NCBI GenBank assembly: GCA_017979445.1
Contig: CM030706.1
Span: 24,034,281 to 24,098,280, forward strand
Reading direction: 5' to 3'
Length of the DNA stretch: 64,000 nt
From: Akebia trifoliata
Taxonomy: Eukaryota; Streptophyta; Magnoliopsida; Ranunculales; Lardizabalaceae
How positions within the stretch are numbered: the stretch's first letter is position 1; the number at the start of each line of letters is the position of its first letter. The notes below the pieces were generated by a model that did no database searches, was not told the origin of the DNA, and saw only the letters and a program-made list of their open reading frames with translations. Shown here piece by piece: positions 13,358-25,076 of this stretch. The translations under genes and the position numbers were made by a program.

Positions 13358-14568
13358 ATGAGTGGACGAGGCAGAGGTAGAGGCCGAGGAAGAGGCCAGA
13401 ACGTCGTAGAGGCGGGACAGGCGCCAGATCAGACCCCCGATCCGATAGCGCAGATAATGTCGTTTATGGGGTAGATAACTGAGTCCCAAATAAGTTTAGA
13501 GAGGAGATGCTTGAGTCACAGGCTAGACTAGCCGAGGAGGTGGCAGAGTTGAGGGAGTGTCAGGCTTCTTCACAGGGGATCGATCACATTCCACTTCGGA
13601 TCCACCACAGAGACCACAACCACAGGTTGTACCATCAAGGGTCGCAAGGACTCCCCCGCCCCAAACACAGACAGATCCGGGGATGTGGCTACAAAATTTC
13701 CAACGACTAGTCCACCCCGATTTGGAGGTTCTTCCGACCTGGCTAAGGTCGAGGAATGGGTTTTAAAAACCCAGGAGATTTTGAGTGTTATGCAGTGCCC
13801 GAAAGACCAGTGGGTAACGGTGGCTACATTTCAGTTCGACGGGGATGCCAGCCATTGGTAGCAATCCGAGAGGAATGTTTTGAGGGATGGACCTTTCGAG
13901 TGGGCCGACTTTGAGAGGATGTTCTTAGACAGATTCATATCTGAAACGACTTGAGAGATTAAGCATCAAGAATTTTTGGGTTGGTGCAAGGCAATCTATC
14001 TGTTACAGATTACGAGTTGAAATTTACCAGACTGTTACGATATGCACCCGAGCTCATTCCGACTGATCTGCAGAAAGCCCGTAGATTTTTCAGAGGACTG
14101 CAACCCTACTTGAGGGCCAGAATGTCAGTGATTGAGACCACCAGCTACATAGATACGGTGAGTCGAGCTCAAAGGGTTGAGCGAGAGGAAAGGGAGTTAC
14201 AGACTTCGAGGGGACAGACCAGTCGACCCCAGGCTTCTTTTCCACCTAGATCTGATCCGACCAAGACGTCGATGTATTCGAGACCGAGTGCCTCTGGATC
14301 AACATATCCACAATACCGAACTCCTACTCCACCGAGTTATGGATCATTTGGGGCTCCAGTGAGGCTAGCAGGGCCAAGGGGACCAATCAGGAAAATTTCG
14401 AGACCACCGACTCCAGCCTCCCGACCAACCGCCCTGCAGAGACCTATACAGGCGGGACCACTGGCATATTTTTCTTGTGGCCAGATGGGACATATCAGGA
14501 GAGACTGCCCTCTATCACAGCCACAGGCAGGGATGACTCCCAGACCCCAGACAGGATTTATCATTTGA
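13358..14568 (+). pseudogene. gypsy gag polyprotein (capsid and zinc knuckle), broken
   Basis: Gag would form the virus-like particle that packages element RNA. The ATG at 13358 opens MSGRGRGRGRGRGQ, a typical arginine/glycine-rich start for plant chromovirus gag. The retrotransposon-gag domain follows (about 13700-14190), then a Pro/Ser/Arg-rich linker and the nucleocapsid motif CGQMGHIRRDC near 14475-14510. The first cysteine of that CCHC knuckle is replaced by Tyr. There is a TAG at about 13470, another where the family has Trp (near 13859), a TGA near 13952 and at least one frameshift. It is a pseudogene. Confidence 0.8.
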
Positions 14569-14762
14569 CCCAAGAAGAGATACCCGTTTCGGACGAGGTG
14601 TTAGAAGGTACAATCTTAATTTCTAATATAAAGATTCGAGTCTTATTCGATACCGGTTCCTCTAGATCCTATATTTCCACTGAGATTGCACGGTTGCTAG
14701 ATTTAGAAATTTTTGACACGGGCCGGGTTATGAAATTATCTATCCCATTGGGAGATCGATAG
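14540..14762 (+). pseudogene. gypsy aspartic protease, truncated by stop
   Basis: The retropepsin that would cleave the polyprotein. The flap-proximal segment contains RVLFDTGSSRSYIS, with the catalytic Asp-Thr-Gly triad at about 14647-14655. It lies in a different frame from the end of gag, so a frameshift separates them around 14555. The frame stops at 14760. Further protease/linker coding sequence (about 14762-15040) continues with stops. Confidence 0.8.
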
Positions 14763-15040
14763 ATAGCCCAGAAATTTTGTCGAAACTGTGTAATTAGGAT
14801 AGAGGACTAAGAGATGATTACCAACCTCATGACATTAGATTGTTGCGATTTTGATGTCATCTTGGGGATGGATTGACTAGTACAGAACCATGCCCAGGTC
14901 GATTGTTTTGCCAGATCAGTAGTCTTTAGAAGACTGGGATATCCGAAAGTCAAGGTTCAAGGATCTAGGTATAGAAAAGATGGTCCTTTATACAGCCAAC
15001 TGGGAACTTTGAAAGCATCAGAGATAAAAACGTCAACAAT

Positions 15041-17549
15041 ATGGTAGAGGTAGTCAAGGAGTTTGGAGATGTGTTTCCAGAAGAATTACTGAGTTTGCCG
15101 CCATGTCGAGAGATAGAATTCTCGATTGACTTGATGTCAGGCACATGGCCTATTTCTATTTCTCCATACCGAATGGCTCCGGTAGAAATCTGAGAGTTGA
15201 AAATGCAGATTGATGAACTTATGAGCTTGGGGTTTATTCAACCGAGTTCCTCACCCTAGGGAGCATCGGTTTTGTTTGTCAAGAAGAAAGATGGGTCGCT
15301 TCGATTATGCATCGACTATCGTAAGCTAAATCAAGTGACCATTAAGAATAAATACCCTCTTCCGCGTATCGATGATCTGTTTGATCAACTACAGGGTGCC
15401 CAGTACTTCTCTAATATTGATTTGCTATCCGGGTACCACCAGTTGAGAATCCGGGAGGCGGACATTCCGAAGACTGCTTTTCAGACCAGGCTAGGATATT
15501 TTGAGTATCTAGTGATGCCTTTTGGTCTAACGAATGCACCGGCAACATTTATGGATCTCATGCACTGGGTATTTTGGGAACATCTCGATCGATTTGTCAT
15601 TGTATTCATAGATGACATCTTGATCTATTCCAAGTCAAGGGAGGACCATGAAAGCCACCTCAGAATCATAGTACAGTTGTTACGGGAGCATAAGATATAC
15701 GCCAAGCTTAGCAAGTGTGAATTCTAGCTTTATAAAGTGAAATTTTTAGGACACGTAGTGTCAAGTAAAGGGATAGCAGTAGACCCTTCCAAAGTTGAAG
15801 CCGTACTATCGTGGAAACAACCAAAGATAGTGACAGATATCAGAAGTTTCCTCGATATGGCAGGATATTATAGAAGATTTATTAAGGGATTATCTACTCT
15901 TGCAGCACCGTTGACGAAACTAACTCAGAAAAATGTTCGGTTTGAGTGGGATGACAATTGCGAAACTGCATTTCAGGAGTTGAAGACAAGATTGACGATT
16001 GCTCCAATTCTAGTATCTCTGATTCCAGGTGAGGGCTTAACGATCTTTACCGATGCATCCAGGATTGGTTTGGGAGCTGTACTAATGCAATTTGGAAAGG
16101 TTGTGGCATACGCGTCTAGAAAATTGAAAAATCATGAGAAGAACTATCATGTTCATGATCTTGAGTTGGTTGCGATAGTGTTCGCACTACGCATTTGGAG
16201 ACATTATTTATATGGAGAAAAGTTTGAAGTATTCTCCGATCATAAGAGTCTCAAGTACATATTTTCACAGTGAGAATTAAATATGAGACAACGACGTTGG
16301 ATGGAATACCTCAAGGATTACAACTTTACCATTGGGTATCACCCGGGAAAGGCCAATGTAGTTGCCGACGCGTTAAGCCGAAACACTGTAGCTTATATGA
16401 TGATAAAAGAATGGCAGTTGCTTGAAAAAGTCACATAAACCGTGTTTGAGACTCCGAGAGAAAGGTATAGACTGCACATATATCTGAGTACATTGAGGAT
16501 TGAAAATGAGCTGATAGCAGGAGTTAGGGAAGTCCAGAAAGTAGATGAAGATGTGGAAGAATATGAGCTGAGAGCTAGGGACCTAATTGACCTAGATTGG
16601 TCGAAAGGATCAGATGAGGTTCTCAGATTCAGAGGCAGGATGTGGATACCTCAGGACTCACAGTTGAGATTTGATATATTGGGTGAGGCACACCATTCTC
16701 GATATTCTATTCACCCAGGAGGTACGAAGATGTATAGAGATCTACGAAGAAATTTCTGATTTCCGGGTATGAAGAAGGTAATCGCAGAATATGTAAGTAG
16801 ATGCCTGACATGTCAACAGGTCAAAGCCGAACATCGAAATCCCGCAGGGTTACTCCAACCATTACCCATAACAGAATGGAAATGGGAACATGTGACTATG
16901 GATTTTGTAGTAGGGCTACCGAGAGCCATTGATGGGTCAGACGCCATATGGGTGATTGTTGACTGATTGACGAAATCGGCACACTTCATTCTAATTCGAG
17001 TCTCATTTGGCGTTGATAGACTGAGCCAGATATACATAATTGAGATAGTTCGACTGCATGGAGTGCCAGTTTCTATTGTGTCAAACAAGGATCCTAGATT
17101 TACTTCTCGATTCTGGGAGAGTCTACACAAAGCCATGGGTATTCAGTTGAACTTCAGTACGGCTTTTCATCCACAGTTTGATGGACAGTCTGAGCGAGTT
17201 ATTCAACTTTTAGAAGACATGCTGCGGGCATGTGTTTTAGATTTTGGAGGAGGTTGGAAGCGTCATTTACCTTTGGTAGAATTCTCATACAATAATAGTT
17301 TTCAAGTTAGTATCGGCATGGCACCATTTGAAGCTTTATACGATAGGCCGTGTCGATCACCAATATGTTGGGCAGAGATAGGAGATGCCACAGTGTTGGG
17401 ACCCGAGATTGTTGAGGAAACTACTGAGGCAGTACGCATCATACGAGACAGATTAAAAATCGCTCAGAGTAGATAGAAAAACTATGCAGACAAGCAGCGC
17501 AGATCTTTGGAATTCCAAGTTGGGGATAAAGTATTTTTGAAAGTATCGC
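15041..17549 (+). pseudogene. gypsy pol: reverse transcriptase, RNase H and integrase, one frame with stops
   Basis: This 2.5 kb stays in one reading frame and is interrupted only by stop codons (15191, 15257, 15725, 16271, 16436, 16757, 16964, 17474). RT carries [18 protein letters not shown] (about 15278) and the active-site box FIDDILIYS (about 15610). RNase H follows, with the TDAS motif near 16048 and the SDHKSL motif near 16238. Integrase has the HHCC zinc-binding module (HH near 16691, CLTC near 16804) and a core with Asp in MDFVVGLP, Asp in NKDPRF and Glu in QSERVIQ. All three catalytic acids survive. The protein stops at the solo LTR insertion (17551) and resumes at 19247. Confidence 0.88.
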
Positions 17550-18310
17550 CTGTAGACACCCTATTTTTGCACTCGCCTGATTAATCAACTCGTCAACCCG
17601 ATCGCAATGATTCCCAATGATGGATGTGTATTCCATTGCTTTATTTTGTTACCAGATGTGTTTCAGAAATCCAGATGAGGTATCTCGAACTGACAAAATC
17701 TTAGAAACCACGCTACGCTAGGAAAATACACTTGCAGACCCAAAAAGAAGTTTCACGATAAAAATACTAAAAAATTACCAATTACCAAAATACCCCTAAC
17801 TTCAAAATAACCCTAGAGCCTACGTTACGATTAGAAAAACCCATTCAAACATATAAAATAACAAATTGAAACCAAATAAATCATTTCGTCAATTTTCACA
17901 AAATTTGACAAAATTACGAAAATACCCCTCATAAAGTTCATGACCATTTCACACAAAAATTTTCATAAATGACACAAACTAATATTTCCATTGAATTCCT
18001 TACGAAAAATCGATTCTAAAACATCCTAGAACATTAAAAACCGACTTAAAACGTGAAAAGTCCTCTCTAGGGGCAAAATGGTAATTTCACAATTTTCATA
18101 ATTAAAAATTTCGAAATTAATAAATAAAATATTAAATAATTAAAGTGAAACATTAATGAAATTAATTTAAAATTTTGAACTAAAAAAATCGATCAATCGG
18201 ACTCTCATGAAAAATTGTTGAGGGTTCGTAAGATATTTCTTTAAGGACCCCTCCATTTGGGGGTCCAAAAAATTAAAGATATAATAGAGGGGGGTTCTCC
18301 AAAAATTTAA

Positions 18311-18440
18311 AGTCAATTAAGCAAGACTAAGGTCAAGGTATTAAAGTCAATTAAGCAAGACTAAAGTCAAGATATTAAAAGTCAATCAATTAAGACTAAA
18401 GTCAAAATATTAAAAGTCAATAAAATAAGACCAAAAGTCA
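18311..18440 (+). repeat. short tandem repeats in the solo LTR
   Basis: About four imperfect copies of a roughly 35-40 bp unit built around AAAGTCAATTAAGCAAGACT. They lie upstream of the LTR TATA box, where subrepeats often act as enhancers in retroelement LTRs. Confidence 0.7.
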
Positions 18441-18622
18441 TAATAGAGTTCTAATTAAATAATAACTCAATCTAATAGAGTTCTAACTAAAACACAACTC
18501 CACCAAAAACAATTCTAATTAAAACACAACTCTACCTAAAACAAGTCTAACTAAAACACAATTCTAATTAAAAGAACTCTAATTAAACACTAACTCCATC
18601 AAAATCAACCTCTAAAAAAATC

Positions 18623-18630
18623 TATAAATA
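18623..18630 (+). promoter_or_regulatory. TATA box of the solo LTR
   Basis: TATAAATA followed by GGGG. It lies about 620 bp from the LTR 3' end and is the expected core promoter of the original element. It could still start transcription rightward into the chromodomain remnant. Confidence 0.55.
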
Positions 18631-19241
18631 GGGGTGCTCACACCCTATTTTCGTATCAAATCATAAACCCTAAGAGAAGTAGGTCTAAAAGCCCCCCTAG
18701 CCTCCCATAAACCCTAGTTTTGGAGCCCCAACTCCTTACCTAACATCCCTTCTTCGATTTTAGCCTAAGAAACATCTAAAAGCCCTTCAAGAACACCCCA
18801 AAATCCATTAACGAACTCGAAGAATTCAGATCCAAGAAAGAAGAGATACCTTGCCTAGGAGATCGGAAATCAAATCCGGAGACAGAACGAAGCAAGAAGT
18901 ACGGTACAAGGAGCAATTTTTGTCGGATCTGAGGGAACAAAGTCTTTGCTATCGGAAAGGTATAACTTCTTATTTTTTATTTTATTATTATCTAGGTTTT
19001 TTTTAGCAATGTAACTTATTTGGAAAATTAGTAGAGACCAGCTTTGGCCGGGCAGGGTTGGTGCCTAACACCTTCCAACCCCGTAACATGATCCCCGAAT
19101 TCCATTTTTTCTATTCTAGATTAGTCATTTATCCGTTTAGAGTCATTGATTGGTTCCTAGACCGTAATAACTAGGTGGCGACTCCCAAACCTCAAGGGTC
19201 AAAAGCTGATCCGCTCACCCCGCGGATCTAGGGCGCTTTCA

Positions 19242-19637
19242 TCGTCCAGAAGAGGAATCTCCAGATTTGGTATGAAGGGTAAATTAAAGCCACGTTTTGT
19301 GGGACCATTTGAAATAGTTGAACGGATAGGACCAGTAGCTTATAGATTGATTCTACCACCAAAGCTTGAGCAGGTTCACAACGTGTTCGATGTGTCTATG
19401 CTGAAGAAGTATTTGCCAGATCCTTCACATGTGGTTGATTTGCGGGAGTTAGAGGTAGACGAAGATGTGTCTTACGAGGAAGGTGCGATACAAATACTTG
19501 ATAGGAGAGTAAAGCAACTCAGATCTAAGTTTATCCCTCTAGTCAAAGTATTGTGGAGACACCACAATGTTAAAGAAGCCACTTGGGAGAAAGAGTCAAA
19601 AATGCAAACTAAATATCCAGAATTATTCCAAAACTAA
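19242..19637 (+). pseudogene. gypsy integrase C-terminus and chromodomain-like tail
   Basis: After the nested LTR the pol frame resumes (from about 19260) with GMKGKLKPRFVGPFEIVERI, the integrase C-terminal GPF/Y module, then a tail containing LVKVLWRHHNVKEATWE and ending in YPELFQN. This is the chromodomain position used by chromoviruses to target chromatin. The continuous piece of 121 residues from 19272 has a natural stop at 19635. Without the upstream part it is not functional. Confidence 0.8.
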
Positions 19638-19639
19638 TC

Positions 19640-20157
19640 CGGACTCCAAAAGTGACGAATGAATACTCTATTTCGCCTAATTTTTCATTCCAAATCTAAT
19701 GATACAGTCAATTTCTACAAATTATGTCTTTATCAAATGTTTATATTTTTGGCCTGAGGTGACCCCTAAAATTGACGTCATTTTCGTTTTTGACAATAAT
19801 TTGACTTTTTGTGCTCCAAAAATGATAATTAAATAGTCCATGTTCTATAATTTTTCGTTACGAATCCAATGGTATAATCAAATCTTAATAATTTATACTC
19901 TAGCAAAAAGTCACTATTTTAGCCTAGTCCAACTCGATAATCAAGGATTTTGCAACTTTTATATTCAGACTCGCATTTGAGCGTGCTTACAAGCTAAAGT
20001 ATGTTTTTCGATCATTTTGAATCCAATGGTGAGGTCAGATTTAATTAAAAATGATCAGAAACATCATAAAGTTTCATACCTAAGTCCCACTTTTAAGATT
20101 TTCTTAAAATTCTACTATTTATTTTCTTCATATGAATTGAAAATTTGGGGTTTAACA
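19640..20157 (-). repeat. inverted LTR fragment (first ~520 bp of the same LTR family)
   Basis: This matches 8400-8933 in order and orientation, so it is opposite to the 5' LTR of the element it follows. It ends with the complement of the LTR start (TTTAACA at 20157). It replaces the expected direct 3' LTR and begins within three bases of the pol stop codon. Confidence 0.8.
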
Positions 20158-21876
20158 GATTCACTATGTGAAAATCGTAAAAATTGGAAACAAAAATAGT
20201 TGGACTTCGACCATCGAAATTTAAAAGCCCAAATTTGACGGCATGGGGCCACAAATTTTGAGTTCTCAACCTCACTCTCTTAGTCTCCATGTGATTTGTT
20301 TCCCCTCTCTCACTCTCTCGATCGATTGTGAGTCACACACTCTCTTTTTCTTTGTCTCTCTATCTCTCTCTCAATTGTGAGAAACTCTCCCGATTGTGAT
20401 AAACTCCCCCCCTCTCTCTCTCTCTCGATTGTGATAAACTATAAGATCTCTATGTCTCCTTCGATCTCATATCTCTCTCTCTCTTTCTATATCCGATTCC
20501 TCTCTCTCTCTCTGTCTCTAATCTCTTGATCTCTCTAACACTGAAAATGATGGAGTGAAGAGAAAGTCATTATGGAGATAAAATCTAGGGTGAACTGGAG
20601 CCTTAAAGTGATTTCTTGGTTTCTCAGGTTGGTGGATCCATAATGCCGTTGAGGTTATTGAAGATGAGATCTAGGGTTTATGATTCCACGTGCTCTACGT
20701 TCTCTAAATTGGTTTTAACCCTTATTTACTTGGATACGATTTTAATTTTTTCTATGAATTTGAATAGTGAGGATCAAGGTTCAAGATCTCATAGCTAACT
20801 CAAAGCCAGATTTGTTAAGCCAGTTGAAGGATCTGAATATAGAATCACTCTGTTCTTTGTCTCTAAGGTCATTGGTGGAGCCCCCAACAAGCTATTTCTC
20901 TAACCTTCTTCTCCCGATTTTAGACCTGTAAATCTCTTTCTCACATGCTCACGCCCGAATCTCACACTCCATTTCCCAACTAAAAGGTTAATTTTCTATT
21001 TTTTTCCTACAATTTGTCTCCTCTGGGTTTAATACCAAAATCAAGCAAAGGTTAGGTTATCTCCTCTGGATTTTACTTAAGAATTTATCTCCTCAGTTCT
21101 TAAGATTAGGTTAATTTTTTTACTTTCATAATTGATGATATAATATTGTTTCCATGATTTTACTTATATGAATCAATTTTCTTCCAAAAACTTCTAAAAT
21201 ATGTTTAAAAAAATCTGATTAGATGAGACTGCAATAGGTAGGATGGTTATTAGTTTAGTGCTGATGGAACTAAAACAACATTAATTATATCTTATTGAAA
21301 GACCAAACTAATAATTCAAGAAACTATATATGATAGCTCTTTTTCAATATTGACTCTTAGATATACTTAGTTTAGTTTAGAGAAATACAAGCATTGAGCT
21401 TCTCCATTCAACCTCAGTCCAATAAGATTCCCTACTTTCAATGACCTTCACTCGATGAAGTTTACGTTCCAAGCATTACTACTCGTGTAGTACCTGTGGG
21501 TATCTTTAGTAAGTATTACATCATGAGAGATCTAGCCAACTATTACTAGAGTAAAGGCATTGTTTAATTTATGTGAAACCAAACACAAATTAAAACTGTG
21601 CTCTGGGTTTCTATTTTAAATGTGTAGCTTCTAGTTAGAGATCTTAAAGTTACAAATTAAGAGGAGAGTAGGAGAGGGTTAGATATTAATGTTCAGTTGA
21701 TACCATGAGTTCTTTTTGAAGATCTTTTAAATGGGTGAAGCATTCATGTCAAATTTTAACACTTAAACTGACTTTTGTGCGTCCTTTCCGAATTTCTATT
21801 TTTCTTTCCTTGCAAGATAGTAACTAACTCAAGTCCCGGTAGCATCAAGTTACTGAACTCGTTAAAAACTGTCTTA
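20158..21876. other. no gene recognised; CT-rich low-complexity tract at 20290-20540
   Basis: 1.7 kb between the inverted LTR fragment and the CACTA terminus. A pyrimidine-rich tract (TCTC blocks, 20290-20540) resembles a plant 5' leader, but no following ORF carries a recognisable domain. Short ORFs here are not convincing. Confidence 0.5.
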
Positions 21877-22387
21877 CACTACGAGAAAATGTCTAATTAG
21901 GAACATAATTTTAAAATGGCTTGTAACCCTTTCTAATCGAAAACGGGTTAAAGCCGTTTCTCCCACGATTACTCTGTTTGGAACAGCCGTGCGAAGGTAA
22001 AAATCCGTTGAACACATTCCGTTTTTTTCAACTCGAGTGTTTGGAACCGTTCACAACTCCTTTTGGTTGTCGATTGATTTTGAAAAATTAGTCGAATCCC
22101 TCGACAATCAACACTTCAACGAGCCTCTGCACGTTTCCGCAAAAATAGAGTATTGGCGCCATCTCTCTCTCTCTCATCTTACAATCAAGAAGCTCGCTTC
22201 CATTTTCATCTCTGCAACCAGGTAAGTATCTATCTTTTATTCCTCTTTTTTTTTTCTTTCCCCAACCCAAAGTGATATTAAATTTCAAATAAACCTAAAA
22301 GATGAGCGAAGACAAAACTTTGAATTCGAGTGGTCTGATGGGTTGGTTGGTGTTGGTGATGGTGATGGTGATGGTGGGGGTGAGAAG

Positions 22388-23019
22388 GGTTTTCTGGATG
22401 ACCAGTTTACCCAACTTCAACAACTGCAAGATGAGAGCAACCCAGAATTTGTATTTGAAGTTGTGTTTCTCTTCTTTAAAGATTCTGAGAAACTTTTAAA
22501 TGAGTTGACTAGAGCTCTGTAAGGATTCAAGCTCCCTTTTTTTTTTTCTTTTTTTTTTCTCTCTCTCTTTTGTTTATTCTCTTTTTCTTGGATTATTATG
22601 TTTGGGTTTTTTAATTTTATTTTAAAAAAATTGAAGATAAACTTGAAGAAAAGATACCCAACTGTTTTACTTCTCTTTATTTATTTTCTTGTATAGAGAT
22701 CAACAAAGTGTAGATTTCAAAAAAGTGGATGCCCATGTTCACCAGTTGAAGGGTAGTAGCTCTAGGTAATTTTATTGAATTTTTTCTTATTTTTGTTGAC
22801 TATATATAAGACCCTCAAAAAAAAATACCTGATCTAACACTCCAAGAATTCTAAAAATTGGACTAAAACTAATCTAGATTTGAGATGAAAACCCAAAAAT
22901 ATTAAGATAAAAAAGAAATAATTTTTTCTTTTTTGGTATTTCTATCATTAGTATTTGATTAGTAAAATGGGTTTGTGTTTGGGTATCAGCATAGGTGCAC
23001 AAAGAGTTAAAAATGTCTG
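22388..23019 (+). pseudogene. captured fragment of a histidine-containing phosphotransfer protein (AHP-like)
   Basis: AHPs carry phosphate from cytokinin-receptor histidine kinases to nuclear response regulators. Three exon pieces remain with their introns. Exon A (about 22302 or 22388 to 22518) encodes [20 protein letters not shown] and [15 protein letters not shown]. Exon B (22697-22765) encodes DFKKVDAHVHQLKGSSS, including the His of the HQLKGS phosphorylation site. Exon C starts at 22989 with SIGAQRVKNV and then hits TGA where the family has Cys. The A/B junction (GT after GCTCT, AG before AGATC) and the B/C junction keep phase 2. The C-terminal half of the HPt bundle is missing. Retained introns show DNA-level capture by the CACTA element rather than retroposition. 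Confidence 0.85.
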
Positions 23020-23029
23020 AATGGTTTAA

Positions 23030-25076
23030 AATAAGTAAAAGTTGGGGTGCCAATATAAATTCACTTTTTTTTTTTTTTTTTGGGTTAGATTTCTAATTTT
23101 TGGGTTTAGGATTTTAAGAGCCTAATCATATTTGTAAACAACAATTCAACAAGTGTTATAATGTTTTTTAATGTTGAGATTATAATTTGAGCTTAACCTT
23201 TGTAATGTTTGAAACGTGTATTAATCTTTAATTGGGGCGTGATAAATAATTTAAGAAAGTGGATGTAATAAGTTAGTGGTTCTCTAGTATAATCATAGTC
23301 ATATTATTATCTACGACCCCTTTGATGGTTGTTTGGATCTTCTCGAATAAGATATTATAAAATTATAATTCAATAATTTGATAGGTTTTTCTCTGATTTC
23401 TTGATTCAGACTTTTTTGGATGGTCATTTTTTTTGTTGTAAATTTCCTCCTTTGTGTTTCTTTTTTCTTTTATAATTTTGATGATGTTTTGGATTTTCTT
23501 GACTAGGATGATTAAAAAATCTAATATAAGTTTAATGAATTCATTCTTTATTTTTTATTTTTTAATATTAAATCTTATGTTTATATTTATTATTAACATA
23601 TTAGTACTTATATAAGATAAATAATTTATTTTTTATATTATTTTTAATTTCATCCAACAAATTCTAAACAACGGGTTATCAAATAATTTAACACCTTAAT
23701 AGCACAATTAAATAATATGTTACCAAATAATATATTCAATTTAGCAAGTTATTTTAGCAACAACAACAATTTTCTCTCAACTTCAACAACTTAATTCAGC
23801 ATCAACAATTTTACATACAACTTTTCCAAACAAAACAGATGACCATATGTGAATATCGATTTTAGGTAAAAAACCTCTCGAGAAACCTTTCAGGTCTCAC
23901 ATTCGACCAGGAACGAACAGTGCGACGGAAACCCAAACGAAGCTCCATCTCGATTTCCATCATGTTATTTGATTTCTCACAATGATCTTTGTCTCTCAGA
24001 CCCTGTTGAAGCTCCATCTTCGATTTTCATCAAATGATCTTCGATTTCTCTGATTAGATCTCTATTTTTCAAACCCTAACGAAGCTCCCTCTTCGATTCC
24101 TCACATCTTCAATTTCCATCAAGTGTTCTTCGATCTCTGAAATCCTCAAACCCTACGAAGCTCCATCTTCATTCGGATTAGTCTCAGTGCATGAGTGTAG
24201 AGGAAACTTTTTCTAGGGTTTCGTTACAGAGCTTTTCTCGGATTGGTTTCGTTATGAGATTTCAAAGTTCTATTTGAGGATTTTTAACAATGTTCAAGGT
24301 ACGGTTATCTAATTGTGAATATCTTTCATTTAGTTTTTTTTTTGTTGCATTTTTAATCTCCAAATTTTGATTACTTTTTTGGGTTCTTTCCTAAAGCCAT
24401 GCCCATCCCTCCTTGAAGATTAAATAAAATTTGAAGGAATGAAAAGGTGTTATGGGCCTCTTCTTCTTCTTCTTCTTCTTGATCTTCTTCTTTTTCTTCT
24501 TCTTTTATTTAAATTACATGTAATTTTTGGGTAGTTTCTGTTCTTGAACTTTAATGAGAAGGGTTTGGACTAGAAGTTGATGTTTTCTTTGACAGAAGTA
24601 AAGTTTGATCTCCAACCCCATGTTTGATTGGTGACATTTTACACTTTCTTTAATTTTTTCTAAGAAAGAAATGATTTACTATTGACTTGAAAATATTACA
24701 ATGATAAAGGGCATACCCCTGGATTTAAGAATTGGTGACATTTGACATTTTCATTTATGTTTTCTAATCCCTGCTACTATACTTTTATTTTCCATGATCT
24801 TTTGAAAATCCTTCTAAATCAGTACTCTCAGATATTGTCATATTGCTGACATGAATTCTTTTATTTCCATTTAATTTTTAAGAAACTCAATTCTAATGAC
24901 TTAGGTGTGCTACTGTCCATAAATTTAAACATTTTGGCATTTTTTAATTATTCTCTCTTTTGCTTGTACTTAACTGTGAGTTACACTTGGGTGAAGGATT
25001 GGTGGCTTTGGTTGAAGGAAGGAAAGAGCATGATAAAGAAATTTCTTCTTTTACGGTTCCCAGGTGAGTAGAACTG
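23030..25076. other. CACTA interior without recognised gene; leader-like tandem repeats
   Basis: AT-rich and mostly featureless. At 23930-24180 there are about four imperfect copies of a unit around GAAGCTCCATCTTCGATTT, resembling a repetitive 5' leader. A CTT-rich microsatellite lies at 24459-24506. The leader-like stretch precedes the gene fragment at 25077 and may belong to it. Confidence 0.4.

Larger units (their letters stand above)
17551..19241 (+). mobile_element. solo LTR of a Tat/Ogre-type Ty3/gypsy element, nested in the chromovirus integrase
   Basis: 1691 bp running from TGTAGACACC to CGCTTTCA. The flanking pentamers are TCGCC (17546-17550) and TCGTC (19242-19246), a target duplication with one mismatch. 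The integrase/chromodomain frame of the host element reads directly across once this block is ignored. Near its 3' end it has GGTGCCTAACACCTTCC (about 19059) and GGTGGCGACTCC (about 19173), which recur in Tat/Ogre-lineage LTRs. A TATA box lies at 18623. No internal coding region remains, so this is a solo LTR left by LTR-LTR recombination. Confidence 0.75.
10035..19637 (+). mobile_element. Ty3/gypsy chromovirus-like retrotransposon (Del/Tekay-type), decayed
   Basis: A 5' LTR (10035-13032) and primer site (13035-13046) are followed by gag, aspartic protease, RT, RNase H, integrase and a chromodomain-like C-terminus ending at 19637. The domain order PR-RT-RH-IN places it in Ty3/gypsy. The long LTRs and the tail ending in an YPELF motif fit the Del/Tekay chromovirus lineage. 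The reading frame is broken by many stops and by a nested solo LTR (17551-19241). The expected direct 3' LTR is absent. A 520 bp LTR fragment in the opposite orientation follows instead. The element cannot move on its own. Confidence 0.85.

Noticed and set aside
20290..20540. CT-rich tract as the 5' leader of a host gene
   Set aside because: No downstream ORF with a recognisable product or consistent splice structure within 1.5 kb.
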